Assembly: GCA_010279815.1 (NCBI GenBank)
Contig: QEOQ01000214.1
Span: 1,110,028 to 1,174,027 of the forward strand
DNA: 64,000 bases
Reading direction: 5' to 3'
Source of the DNA: Brachionus plicatilis
Taxonomy: Eukaryota; Rotifera; Eurotatoria; Ploima; Brachionidae
Numbering within the stretch: the stretch's first letter is position 1; every line of letters begins with the position of its first letter. Position numbers and translations under genes: made by a program. Positions 31,138 to 41,392 of this stretch are shown here, piece by piece. The notes under the pieces are model-generated. The model made no database searches. It worked only from the letters and a program-made list of their open reading frames with translations, and was not told the origin of the DNA.

Positions 31138-34100
31138 TTAATTAAACTTAAACTTAAATTGATATCCACCGCCACCGCCACCAAAGCCACCACCAAACGG
31201 ATTAAACCCTTGCTGAAACGGATTGAATCCGTGGCCCTGAGACTGCTCCTCGGGATCAAGTGGATCTTCACCATTGTCAAATTTTGCCCTTTTTTCAGGA
31301 TCAGACAGCACTTCTTTGGCCGCTGCAATATCAATAAACATTTTCTGAGCCTTGTCCTTTTCCGGACCATCATATTTATCCGGATGCCACTTATGGGCCA
31401 TCTTGCGGTACGCTTTCATTATTGTGGCCTTATCGGCCGACCTCTTCACCCCCAAAATTTTGTAATAGTCCCTCTTTTTGCTCTGTTTTATCAACTTATT
31501 TATCCTTTCCAATAATTCACCACTTCTCTGGCTGTTCTCTATTTCGTGAAGCTTCTGCGCGTCACCCTGGGCTCTGTCAAGCTCCTCGTCGACAATGTAC
31601 GCCTTGGCTCTGTGGTACAAGGCGTCAGCGTCGTTCGAGTTCCATTTAAGAATTTCTGAACAAGAATCGATGGCTTTTTTGCTTTGTTTGGCCTTTGAAT
31701 GACAACTGCAGATGAATGACTGAGCTTTTTGGCGGAACGCGTGTGATGTCGGGTCTTGACCAAGCACTGAATTAGCCTCGGCCACACATTCCTCAAATTT
31801 GTTCTCATCATGGGCTTTTTTCATTCGGTCCAATATTTTGCTCAGCTTTCTCAATTTTTTGTACATGTTGGAACACTTTTTGTGGTCCGCGTCCAATTTG
31901 AGACATTCTCTCACATTGTTCAGCGCCGAGTCGGCCTCGCCAATTGAGTAGTGCAGCTCGCTGAGCCGGTAGTACGCATCCGTATTGTCCGGTATGAGTT
32001 TTGCCAGGGCGTTTATGTCAAATATGGCTTTGTTCACATCGCCAATGTTCAAGTAGCAGTCAGAACGGAGTTCGTGAACTTCTGTTGACCAAGGACAAGT
32101 CTGAAAATATTTTTTACAAAATTAAAAAAATGAATTTTTTTAAATTTTTTTATTTTTTTAATTAAAATTTTTTTAATAAAAAATTTTTTTAATTAAATTT
32201 TTTTTTCCAAAATTTTATTTTTTCTTTTAAAACTGTAAACTCGCGTTGAGGACTCTAAGAGAAAAGACGAATCCGACCTTTTTTCTTTAAGATTTAATTA
32301 GATAGCTTCTATGTTATAACAATTAAAATTGGGCTTGAAGTTCATGATCATGATCAAATGATCAACGTAATTCATTATAATAAAAATGATGAAATTAGCG
32401 TCAAAAAAAAAAACTTTTTTTTTTAAAACTAAGAAGACAGATTTAAAATCCACATAAAGGTTTCCAATTGTGACTTAAAATGATTTTTAAATATTAATTA
32501 AAATATATTACGGTAAAACAAAATTAAATTTTGAATTGCAAAATTTCAAAATATTGATTTAGATTTTATTTTTACTTCACATAAAAATTCATTTAATTTT
32601 CTATTTAATTAACGATTAAAAATTTATGTTTAATAAAGATTAGTATTAAGTTTTATACGTTTAAGTTTAGTTTTATACGTTTAAGTTTAGTTTTATACAT
32701 TTATTATTAAGAAATTGATTAATAACACCTTTTTATTAAACTCAAAAACTAAAAATTTTGATTTGAAATTTACATTTGATCGTGAACTTCAATTTGTCAT
32801 AATAAAGATAGAAATTTAATGATAATTTTTCCATTTTCATCATGTGGAAAGTTTTCCTTGCCCTTTCTTTTGGACTTTTTTCACTTTTTTTACAGCATTG
32901 TGATTTCTGGTACTAAAAACAAAAACAAAATATCAAAAATGCCAAAGCTTAAGTTCTGAAGGACCAAAAAATGTTCTGTAAATTGTAGCAACTGATACAT
33001 CCTTTGTACCACCAATAAACTGATTATGCAAAACTCTGAAATAAATCTAAAATCTGAATAATTCAGAAAATGGTGAATTTGGGATATATATTATATTATA
33101 TTAAAAGTCCATCTCAACTTTTAATTGAAGTAAGAAGGATAAAATATGTACAAAGGTTGCTACAATTTACACAACATTTTTTGGTACTTTAGAACTTAAG
33201 CTTTGGCTTTTTTGATATTTTGTTTTTGTTTTTAGTACCAAAATCAAAATCAAAATCACAATATCACAATACTTTAAAGATAGCGAAAATTTTACATTTA
33301 ATTTTTGTTTGGAAGTCAATTAGGTCCAAAATTAGAAAAAATGCAAAATTTGACTTATCTTCTATTTCGAAATTAACTCTTCAATTTTTTTAATTTAAAA
33401 TTTTTTTTTTGATGGCAAAAAAATTTTTTGTTGAGGTAAAAGTTAAACTCAATTTTAATTGTTATAGCACAGAAACTGTTATTAACTCTTTAAGAAAAAA
33501 GGTCGGATTTGAGAGCTTACGGTATTTTATGTTTAATTAATTTTTTTTTTAAATAAAAAATATTTTTTTTTATTTTATTAGCAGACTTGTGCGTAAGTGA
33601 GAGTCAAAATCAAGTCAGGGACTTGACTTGAAATTTATTTTTAAATTCAAGTCCATGAGTTGACTTTTAAATTTTGACTTGTATATTTGAAGTTGAGACA
33701 AATTTTAGTTTAAAATATAAAGACTAAAAACTTAATTTTATCAACTTGAGTAAGTTTTATTACGAATTTTTAATTTTAAAAAAACATTTTTTAAAAAGTA
33801 TATCTTAAGTCATTGACTTACGCACAAGTCTGTTTATAAGGTGACAAAAAATTTAATTTAAAAGAAAAAAAAAATACTTCTAGAATATTGGTGTAGAGAT
33901 CGATGGCTGCGGGAAAATCTCGCAGATTTTGGTGGTGTCTGGCGAGCTCTAAGCTGTCCAAAATGGAATGGCATTTTTCTAGTTTTGATTTAGCTTCCGA
34001 ATTAGAGGAATCAGAAACAATCTTAAAAATAAAATTAAATAAATTTAAATAAAAATAATTTTTTTTTCTTAATTTACTATGGATTGATAGTCACTGATGG

Positions 34101-34508
34101 CATCGGCAAATTGGCCTTTTTTAAAGTAAATATTGGCCCTTTGAAGACGGGCAGAGCTAAAGTCAGGCTTTAGCTCGATGACTCGGCTAAAATCGGACAG
34201 AGCTGATTTAAATTTTCCCATGGCTAGGAAGACTGTGCCACGGCGATAGAACGACATGTAATTGTTCGGATCACCGTCAATGGCAGAGTGAAACTGGGTG
34301 AGAGCGTCGGCTAGTTGGCCCGCAGCAAGCAGTTTTTTTCCAGCTTCCAGATGCATCTCGGCCTCAGCACTAGTCATTCCGGTGACTAAAACTAAAGAAA
34401 AAAAATATATTTTTTTTAAACTTTATTTTTAGATAAACAAAAAAAAGTACCATTCAATTGAAGTTCGAAGAGGACAACTAGATAGCTGAACAGGACTAGT
34501 TTTTTCAT
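31138..34508 (-). CDS. DNAJC3: DnaJ homolog subfamily C member 3 (P58IPK), ER co-chaperone
   Basis: Four exons: 34508-34451, 34385-34078, 34021-33878 and 32100-31138 (introns 65, 56 and 1777 bp), about 490 aa, close to the 504 aa of the human protein. Exon 1 encodes a signal peptide (MKKLVLFSYLVVLFELQLN). Residues about 25-370 are TPR repeats (EAGKKLLAAGQLADALTQFH, YRRGTVFLAMGKFKSAL). The J domain lies at about 380-448 with the HPD motif at 409-411 (KWHPDKYD) that stimulates Hsp70 ATPase. The tail is G/F-rich and ends QFKFKFN, like the vertebrate protein. It acts in the ER lumen as BiP co-chaperone and unfolded-protein binder; the vertebrate protein also restrains eIF2-alpha kinases. Acceptor choice for exon 2 has a 6-base alternative (34391), in frame. 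The large intron is filled with transposons. Confidence 0.95.
32335..32792. mobile_element. MITE-like repeat, copy A, in DNAJC3 intron 3
   Basis: Ends are inverted: TTGAAGTTCATGATCATGAT on the left; on the right ATTTGATCGTGAACTTCAA. The copy at 60880-61374 matches over most of its length, including ATATTAATTAAAATATATTACGG. No coding frame. Confidence 0.65.
32897..33262. mobile_element. Foldback MITE in DNAJC3 intron 3
   Basis: The arms at 32897-33009 and 33148-33262 are imperfect inverted repeats of about 113 bp around a 138-bp spacer. Shared landmarks are ATTGTGATTT at the tip, GCTTAAGTTCTGAAG and CAAAGG. No target duplication could be fixed. It is close in design to the foldback at 12486-12839 but unrelated in sequence. 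Confidence 0.75.
33582..33832. mobile_element. hAT-like MITE in DNAJC3 intron 3
   Basis: 251 bp with perfect 17-bp terminal inverted repeats CAGACTTGTGCGTAAGT. The flanking 8-mers TTTATTAG (33574-33581) and TTTATAAG (33833-33840) agree in 7 of 8 positions. CAG-starting termini and 8-bp duplications are hallmarks of hAT elements. The interior contains AAGTCAAG-type motifs like those at 62300-62849. Confidence 0.8.
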
Positions 34509-35696
34509 ATTTTCAAATGGTTGCTGATTTGCCAGCAGTATTTGGTTGCTTTAGATTGGGATTTTTCGCGAAGTTTTATTTTTAATTTTTATTTTATTTT
34601 TGTCTCCTTTAGGTCTTGAATTTTTTAAGTTTTTTTTTATAAGAATAGGTTATTTCGTGGTTTGAACTGATTGGTTTAGATTTGAATTTAGCTAACACTT
34701 GTCTTAAAATAATATGTTTTTAGTTTGCTGAAATATTTGATTGCTATATTAAAATGAGGTAAAAGTATTTGTCTATAAGAAAAATAAAATAAAAATCAAA
34801 ATTTTATTTACAAAATACGAGCAATGTTTTTGCCAAAAAAACCCAGCAATAATTATTAAATATGTTTTCAATGAAGCATCAGTGGCTCGCAAAAGATATC
34901 AAAAATATTTACTTTGTTGAAAAGTTAAAATTAAAAAGATATTTTCAAAAAAATATTCAGCATAGTTTTATGATTAAGCTTTTTTTTTATGAAAATTTAA
35001 AATTCTATTTCTTTTTTAAATAGATCAAATCAATAATTAAATTAAATATTTTTGATGATTTAATTTTTGTCTTTTTGGGCCATGAAAATATTTATTCAAA
35101 ACAAATTTTTAATTTTCTAATATGGAAAATTATTTGTTTCAATTTGCGCTGAATTCCAAATAAAATAAAGATTTTTTGATATATTTGATAAATTTTGGTT
35201 CATTTTTTAAGATAAAAATTTTTATTAATTTTAAAATTGCTCTCAACTTCATTGTTTATTTTTTATCGAACAGAGTTTTTCAAAAGTCATTAAGTCAATT
35301 TAAAAAAAAAAAAAGCCATTTGACTTGGCTTTTTGAAATTATAAGGATTTTTAAAAAAATAATGAAAAATAATGAAGCCTAAATTTGCAGATAATCTAAA
35401 ATTCAAAATAAAATTTAAGGTTTCAAGGTTAATCAACAGGCAAGTGCCCTTATCTATTGAATAGACTGACTTACTCTTCATTTATTTCAATTAAAATAAA
35501 TAATTCATTAAAATACAATATATCAATATGTTTTATATAAAAAGATTATTAAAAAAAAAAAAGAAAAATTTAATTAATTTAATTAATTGATTTAAGAAAG
35601 ATAATATTTATATTATTATAAATAGATGTTTTGAAATGATTGAAGGATAAACATAAACAATCAATAAAAAAATTATTAATTAATTTTGGAAAAAAA
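34509..35696. other. Intergenic region upstream of DNAJC3
   Basis: AT-rich presumed promoter side of DNAJC3. No TATA box or clear conserved site stands out, and no other gene was recognised. Confidence 0.4.
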
Positions 35697-35980
35697 TCAT
35701 AAAAAGTTAGCTCTCCAAACTTTTTTTTTTGTTTTTGGCACAATTAAATTATTTTTATTTCTTAAATTGTATTTAAGGTTTCTTATTTTATTATCTTTTA
35801 AACTTTCTTTTAATAAAATAGGACCATTGTCCAGTTTAAATATTTTAAAACCAAAGTTTAGGAGTCTAGATAAAAATCTGTGTTGGAACCCGAATAATCC
35901 ATATTTCTCAAGAAAGTTATTTATATCGTTATGTTCAAAATTTGAAAAGTCAAATTTAAACAGTTTAAACAAGGCAGAAT
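35697..35980 (-). pseudogene. Non-LTR retrotransposon ORF2 C-terminal fragment
   Basis: Minus-strand frame: LFKLFKFDFSNFEHND, NNFLEKYGLFGFQHRF, then YNLRNKNNLIVPKTK. The closing 'YNLRNKN.LIVPKTK' block is typical of non-LTR ORF2 ends. The same peptide (NNFLEKYSLFSFQHRFLSR) recurs at 61415-61560. The plus strand is also open here but gives only hydrophobic low-complexity sequence. Confidence 0.65.
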
Positions 35981-36655
35981 AAATAATTTTTTCAAAAATA
36001 AATTGCTTTTAGTAATTTGAATTTTTTTTTTTTTTGAGTTCTCCACTAGTGCATGGTATCGATATTAAATTATCGATAGAAATATCGATAAATTAGGTAT
36101 CGATATTGATTTTTTTTTTGTAAAACTTATCGATTGCATTCTAATCTATCGGTCGAATATGAATATTTTTAAGTTATACTGATATTTTATCGATGAAGTA
36201 GAAAACTTTCGATATTTAATCGATAGAGAAAAATATTTTCGATCAACTATTGAAATGAAATATTAAAATCAATATTTTATTGAAAATATCTTACTTCATC
36301 GATTTAATATCGAGATTAACCGATTAAATAATTCAATATGTAGTATATCTAAAATTTTAAAAATTTTTGAATTTTGAGATTATCGATTTAGGTAATGAAA
36401 ATAAATTTTAAAACCATGGTTAATTGAAGAATAATTTTTTTTCAAAATTAAATTTAGGGTATGGCTGCGTAAAGATAAAATATCTTTGCGTAGAATTGTC
36501 TTACTACAGATAATTATCTTAAAAAAAATTAATCTGGAGGAAGATAAAATATCTTAGAAGGAATTAAATGACTAGAAAAAGATAATTAAGTGCAAAATTT
36601 TATTTTTAAACTAATTAAAAAACAAATGAAAAAAGTGATATAGATTAAAAAGTGA

Positions 36656-36964
36656 TTAAGATTTAGAGCCAGATTTACATGTTTTGCAAAGCCAAGATTT
36701 TTTCAAAGGAATATATCCTTTAATACACGATTTGTGAAAATATAAATTACATGTATTGCAGGTCAAGTGATTTTGATTAGTTGCAACTTGGCAAATTGAA
36801 CATACATTGTTTGATTGACTATCATTAGCTGTTGTTATTTCCGACTCGATTGTTTTTCGATGTTTGCTTTGACTTGATAAAGTTTCTTGCTGTTTTCTTT
36901 TACGCTGAACTTTTGTAGGAGCACCTCGCTTCGGAGCTCTTTTAACAAAAGACTTTCCAGTCAA
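36656..36964 (-). CDS. AT-hook and PHD-finger ORF of the 36-kb MULE
   Basis: A 102-codon frame whose first codon is not ATG. A basic stretch VKRAPKRGAPTKVQRKRKQQ (AT-hook-like) is followed by a PHD finger: CSICQVATNQNHLTCNTCNLYFHKSC...KKSWLCKTCKSG. Its layout matches the PHD ORF at 29400-29733. It lies 19 bases after the stop of the DNA-binding ORF. In intact elements the two would be N- and C-terminal parts of one transposase; here the middle is deleted. PHD fingers commonly read histone H3 tails, which could bias target choice (inference). Confidence 0.55.
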   Translation of the reverse strand: MTGKSFVKRAPKRGAPTKVQRKRKQQETLSSQSKHRKTIESEITTANDSQSNNVCSICQVATNQNHLTCNTCNLYFHKSCIKGYIPLKKSWLCKTCKSGSKS

Positions 36965-36983
36965 AGCGATTTTGACGAAATTA

Positions 36984-37460
36984 CTATTTTGATTTACCAG
37001 TTTTCGCAGCCATTGTTTGAACGATTAATTTAACATTTCCATTGGTTTTGTACATATCATAAGCTTCTTGAGCTTCTTTTTCAGTCAATTTTCGTTGACT
37101 ATGGTGATGTATGTACAGTTCTTTGGAAATTTGGTGATTTACGTGTTTGAGAATGCATTTGGTAATAACATATTGGTTATTTTCTCTTTTTTTACGAGTA
37201 ATTCGAATTTCTGCTGGACAATTAAACGCGTGGTATGATTGAATTGGTCGAACTCCGGTTGATCTTGATTGAATGGCCTCTGGTTTTCTCCAGTGTAAAC
37301 ATTTGTACTCAACATATTCATATTGCGAAGGTTCGTCTTTGACAAATCTACTTGCAGCTTTGGAAAATATTTCGAATTTATTATCACAATAGATCTTGAA
37401 TTCTTCATCGAATTCAGCAAAAGATGAGAATTTTTCATTCAAAGCAATTTTGGTGGACAT
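36984..37460 (-). CDS. DNA-binding-domain ORF of the 36-kb MULE
   Basis: An intact 158-codon frame with ATG: MSTKIALNEKFSSFAEFDEE, VEYKCLHWRKPEAIQSRSTG, VRPIQSYHAFNCPAEIRI, then ITKCILKHVNHQ. The C..., C..., H-x-N-H series is a WRKY/FLYWCH-like zinc domain found at the N-terminus of MULE transposases. The helical tail (KLTEKEAQEAYDMYKTNG) normally leads into the catalytic domain, but the frame stops soon after at MAAKTGKSK. It could bind the element's own termini and act as a repressor or titrating factor; that is inference. Confidence 0.6.
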   Translation of the reverse strand: MSTKIALNEKFSSFAEFDEEFKIYCDNKFEIFSKAASRFVKDEPSQYEYVEYKCLHWRKPEAIQSRSTGVRPIQSYHAFNCPAEIRITRKKRENNQYVITKCILKHVNHQISKELYIHHHSQRKLTEKEAQEAYDMYKTNGNVKLIVQTMAAKTGKSK

Positions 37461-38279
37461 AGTAGTTTTTAGAGCAATTAGAAAGAATTTTTTGTCTTTT
37501 TATAAGAGGAACTATTAAGATTCAATAATTGACTGTTTTCTAATTAATTTGTCAATTGGAAGATCATTAATGATTTATCTTTTTGTAGTGCTTTCTTGTG
37601 AAAGATATTTTATCTTCAGAAAATTTACCATACTAGGTAGAGATAATTATCTGTAGTAAGACAATTCTGCGTAAAGATATTTTATCTTTACGCAGCCATA
37701 CCCTTAAATTTAATAAATTTTTCAAATAAAAAGTCACTGTTTTTTCAATTTTTTCTTAAAAAAATAGAATAAATGAAATTCAAGAACATGCATTAGAAAT
37801 AAAACATTAAATATATATATTATTTATTTGTGTAAATCATTTTTTAAAATTCAAAAGAAGAGTGAATATTTTTTGTTTTAAAAATTTTTTAAAAATTATG
37901 TAAAAATTAGATTGGAATCTTTCAACCATCTTTTAAAAAACTTGACAAAGACTCGATTTTAGATTTTAAGTTTAAAAATTAAATTTTTTATTTAAATTTT
38001 TTATGAGTTAAAATTATCATAATTATTTGATATTTTAATTTAATATCGATAAAATATTGATAAAAATTTTTCGTATCGATATAATATTGATATTTATATT
38101 TAAAATCGGTAATTTATCGATATTATAAAATTACTTTGATATTTTATCGATAATAATTTATCATATCGATAAATTATCGAATTTTTTTTTTTTTTTTTTT
38201 TGAATATCGATATTATTAAAGAATGTTTATAAATAATATCGAGTGTCGATATACATCGATATCATGCACTATTCTCCAC

Positions 38280-38769
38280 TATATTTAAACAAAAACAAGA
38301 ATTTTTTATCAATTAAAAATTAAAAAAATAGATGTCATTTTTGTAAAAGAATAAATTTAATTATTATCTATGTAAAATAAAGTTTATAAATAAATAAATT
38401 TTTATTTTTTCAAATTTTTTTATTAAAATGAAATCCTAAAAGTAATATAAAAACAAAGAAAACATTCAATCAAAATTTACTGTTTTGTGCTATTGATAGT
38501 ATTTCTTTTTAAAATTTAAAACTTCTTAATTTTCTTTTTAAACTCTTAAACTCAAACTTAAAAAATGTGATGTTTGATATTTATACAGTAAAAAAATCAG
38601 ATAATTGCTTAAATAAAATTTTATTCTTTTAACTAATTTTTTTTTAATCCAGCTATTAATTTTTTAATTTAATATATCTAATTGAAATCTCAAAAAAATG
38701 AATTAGATAAAAAATTTATTTAAAAAATTTGAGTTTAGAACGACAAAAAACTTGCAGCAAAAGTTTTAA
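38280..38769. other. 3' flank of EMC8/9
   Basis: AT-rich. TTTATT at 38715-38720 (AATAAA on the minus strand), about 50 bases after the stop, is a plausible polyadenylation signal. No gene. Confidence 0.4.
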
Positions 38770-39475
38770 TTATTTAGCAGATAGAGACTCGACTGCAGAT
38801 ATGTTTTCATTTAGATTCAAATTTCGCCAGTCTTTTTTAATATCATCCAAATGATTATCAAAGTCACTGATTAAAGTGGACTTATTTTCTTCTAACAATC
38901 TCTCACAAGTCTGATAAGTTCCATCCTCCAATTTAACATTACTATAATAAAATTTTAAATTAACACAAAAAATCTATTTCAGTTGAATTTACGCTGAAAT
39001 CTTCTTTAACTTTTGATCATCACCAAAATTATAAACATTAAAACAGGGTACTCTGTTTGAAGGATTTATTTTGCTGTTATCTATCATAAAACATAAAGAC
39101 ACATCGCCATTTTCTTTTAGTTTTTCTGCTAGTTTATAACAAATCAAATTGGGCCTTGGAAAAATTTTTTTTTTAATTTGACTCAAATTTTCTAGACACC
39201 TACTCTGTTTGGTTATTGTTGTCAAAAGCATGGTAAAAGCCGGCTATTTCCACTCCATTTTGTCGGCAATATGAATCTATTTGACTAAGAGCTATTTCAA
39301 ATGATGGTGCCAATGTGAAAGATGAGTGAAATAAAGGCACACAATCTACAAATTGGACCGACTGGTTTTTAGATGGTTTGGACAGTAAAAGACCATTGCA
39401 AGAAAGCTGCGGATACTTTGCCACATGCAGGAAAAGCTTGCTGTAAGCCAATTTACTTATAGATATTTCTTTCAT
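38770..39475 (-). CDS. EMC8: ER membrane protein complex subunit 8/9
   Basis: Three exons: 39475-39204, 39154-38993 and 38941-38770 (introns 49 and 51 bp), 201 aa against 210 in human EMC8. Residues 1-85 (ISKLAYSKLFLHVAKYP, FVDCVPLFHSSFTLAP, IAGFYHA) align with the MPN-like fold start of the EMC8/9 family. The joined region continues PNLICYKLAEKLKENGDVSL and FMIDNSKI. The C-terminus carries SDFDNHLDDIKKDW, nearly identical to the vertebrate end. Splicing at the 49-bp intron removes an in-frame TAG, supporting the junction. The family is a cytosolic subunit of the EMC, which inserts tail-anchored and multi-pass membrane proteins; it has the MPN fold without the JAMM metalloprotease residues. 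EMC8 and EMC9 cannot be told apart here, as most invertebrates have one gene. Confidence 0.93.
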
Positions 39476-39806
39476 GTTAGATTAAAAAAACAAAATTTAA
39501 ATTGAAAATAATTTTATCAAGTTATAATAATTTTGTTTTTATCAAATCTTTATTTTGTTAACATTTGTTTTTGCTTAAAATTAATTAAAAAATTGGAACA
39601 AAAAGAAAATAAATTAAAAAAAAAAAAGCGTCTATTATTATTTTGTCCTAAAAATATTTTGATTCAATTATGAATGTTTAATTTTTCTTAAAAAAAAATT
39701 TGATAATTTGCACTTAATTTAAAAACAGTTGCTTAATTTAAACACATAAACACATTTAAAATTAATAGTTAATAATTATGTGCCATTAAAATTGGTACCT
39801 TAAAAT

Positions 39807-40047
39807 CAGAGTTGTTTAAAAGTCCCAAAAAAAAGTCCAAGTCCAGACTTTTTTTTTAATTTTGCTAGATCAGGCTTCACACCAAAAAACTTATATATTC
39901 TTAGGGTTAATTTTCTTGCAATTTTAGCAAAAAAGTCTTCACAATATTCAAAATTTTAAAGCCTGGACTTAGTCTTTTAAAAGAAAATTTAAAAATAAAG
40001 TCCGGACTTGGACTTGAATTGAGACTTGTGACTTTTAAACAACTCTG
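39807..40047. mobile_element. 241-bp hAT-like MITE
   Basis: Perfect 18-bp terminal inverted repeats CAGAGTTGTTTAAAAGTC. The flanking 8-mers CTTAAAAT (39799-39806) and CTTAAAAA (40048-40055) match 7 of 8. Internal sequence (AGTCCAAGTCCAGA, GATCAGGCTT) is shared with the repeats at 53866 and 56253. The right terminus is identical to the isolated end at 409-426. Confidence 0.85.
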
Positions 40048-40055
40048 CTTAAAAA

Positions 40056-41392
40056 TTATTTTCCAAAAAATATTAACGCTCAAAGGTTTTTTGGACCAAA
40101 GGGGTCCAGAAAAAACCTTAAATTGTATTTGCTTTTTATTAGATAAAATAAATTTGGTTAAACATTTAAAATATGTTTAGAAACGTAACAACTTGCAAAA
40201 AAATGCCCATTATCATTTTTGTATTACTTTAAAAGAAATTTAATAGATTTAAGTAATCATCTAAAATTACTGACAAAAAAATTAAATATATTAAATATAT
40301 TTAATATATTGAGCAAAGAGCAAAAAAAGTTATATTTAAAATTAAATTCTTCGATTATTAAGGTTTTTTTATAAAAAATATGCTGCTGATTTCTTTTCAG
40401 TATTAGTTAATAAATAAAAATTGATAAAGGCAATAATTATTTTTGTTTTTATTCAATTGATACTAAATCTAAACAATAAGATACATTTTATTTAATAAAT
40501 GATAGCTAATTTTATTTATTAATTTGTATGGAATTGATGAAGAGGAAATTTGTGGTATTGGCACCTGATTTCTCATTTTTCATTTGTGTGACTGTATCGA
40601 GCTTTAGATCCTTTAAATTAGAATATTAATGCGTTAGCTAGTCAAAACAATATTTTGAATAATAATAAAAAATAAATGCTCTCGGGAAAAAATAAACTAG
40701 ATTTTTTTTTTAATTTGATTTCATAATCTAATTTAATATTAATTATTGTTGATTTTGATATATTTTTATTTAAAATGTTTTCTTTCCTTAAACTTAAACC
40801 TAATGAAAAGAAAATAAAAAAAATCATTTTAAAGAAATTAAATTATTTACAATTTGAGAAAAAAAAATGATTTTTTTATCAATTTTTTTTCCAAAATTAG
40901 AATTAATTTTTATAATGCAAATTTAGTGTGAATATTTTTTTAATAGCACTCAATATTGCTTTAATCATCACTATTAACTTTGAAAATAGCATCGAATGAC
41001 TGGGAAAAGAGGCTAAAGAATAAACAGGTCGAATGACCATTACTAAAAATATCTTTTTATATTAACCTATTTTTAGAAAATGTTCCAGTAGCCTAATTTT
41101 GATGATCTAGAAACAAATATCTTACAAAATTTAAGAAAATTCAAAATTTTAAAAAATTTAAAATTAATTCAAATCTGATCACCATTCCATAAAAAATCTT
41201 CTGCCCCAATAAACAATTTTAAGTTTAAGTGAATATTCTAGAAAAAAAAATCGATGTCTGAATGGTAGGCAACAAAAAAAATAATTTATTGAAAAATTAA
41301 CATTTTCACATGACATGGTCAATAGAAGCTCTGAGTGTCTAGACATTAGATTCAGAATTCTATTTTTTTAAATTTTGTTTGTAATTTAAAAA
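40056..41392. other. Intergenic region upstream of the phosphate cotransporter gene
   Basis: AT-rich. ATTAAATATATTAAATATATTTAATATATT near 40284-40312 is a chance-type palindromic run. No gene was seen; upstream non-coding exons of the SLC34 gene could lie here. Confidence 0.4.

Larger units (their letters stand above)
36457..37703 (-). mobile_element. MULE-type DNA transposon, internally deleted
   Basis: The terminal inverted repeats are 63 bp with two mismatches (36457-36519 and 37641-37703), starting GGGTATGGCTGCGTAAAGAT. The perfect 9-bp duplication TTAAATTTA is at 36448-36456 and 37704-37712, the expected size for Mutator-like elements. Two minus-strand frames inside give a DNA-binding domain and a PHD finger; the catalytic DDE domain is missing. 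Subterminal AAGATATTTTATCTT palindromes are present. High terminal identity suggests relatively recent insertion. Confidence 0.9.
36047..38271. mobile_element. ATCGATA-rich hAT-like element with a MULE inserted in it
   Basis: The termini are inverted: TAGTGCATGGTATCGATATT on the left; the right end reads ATCGATATCATGCACTA. A perfect 8-bp target duplication TTCTCCAC lies at 36039-36046 and 38272-38279, with the TAGTG start typical of hAT elements. Both ends are packed with ATCGATA/TATCGAT palindromes. Removing the nested MULE (36457-37703 plus one 9-bp duplication) leaves about 970 bp without coding capacity. Confidence 0.85.

Noticed and set aside
35686..35982. Plus-strand 98-codon hydrophobic frame
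   Set aside because: It is the antisense of the LINE ORF2 fragment on the minus strand, whose peptide recurs at 61415-61560.
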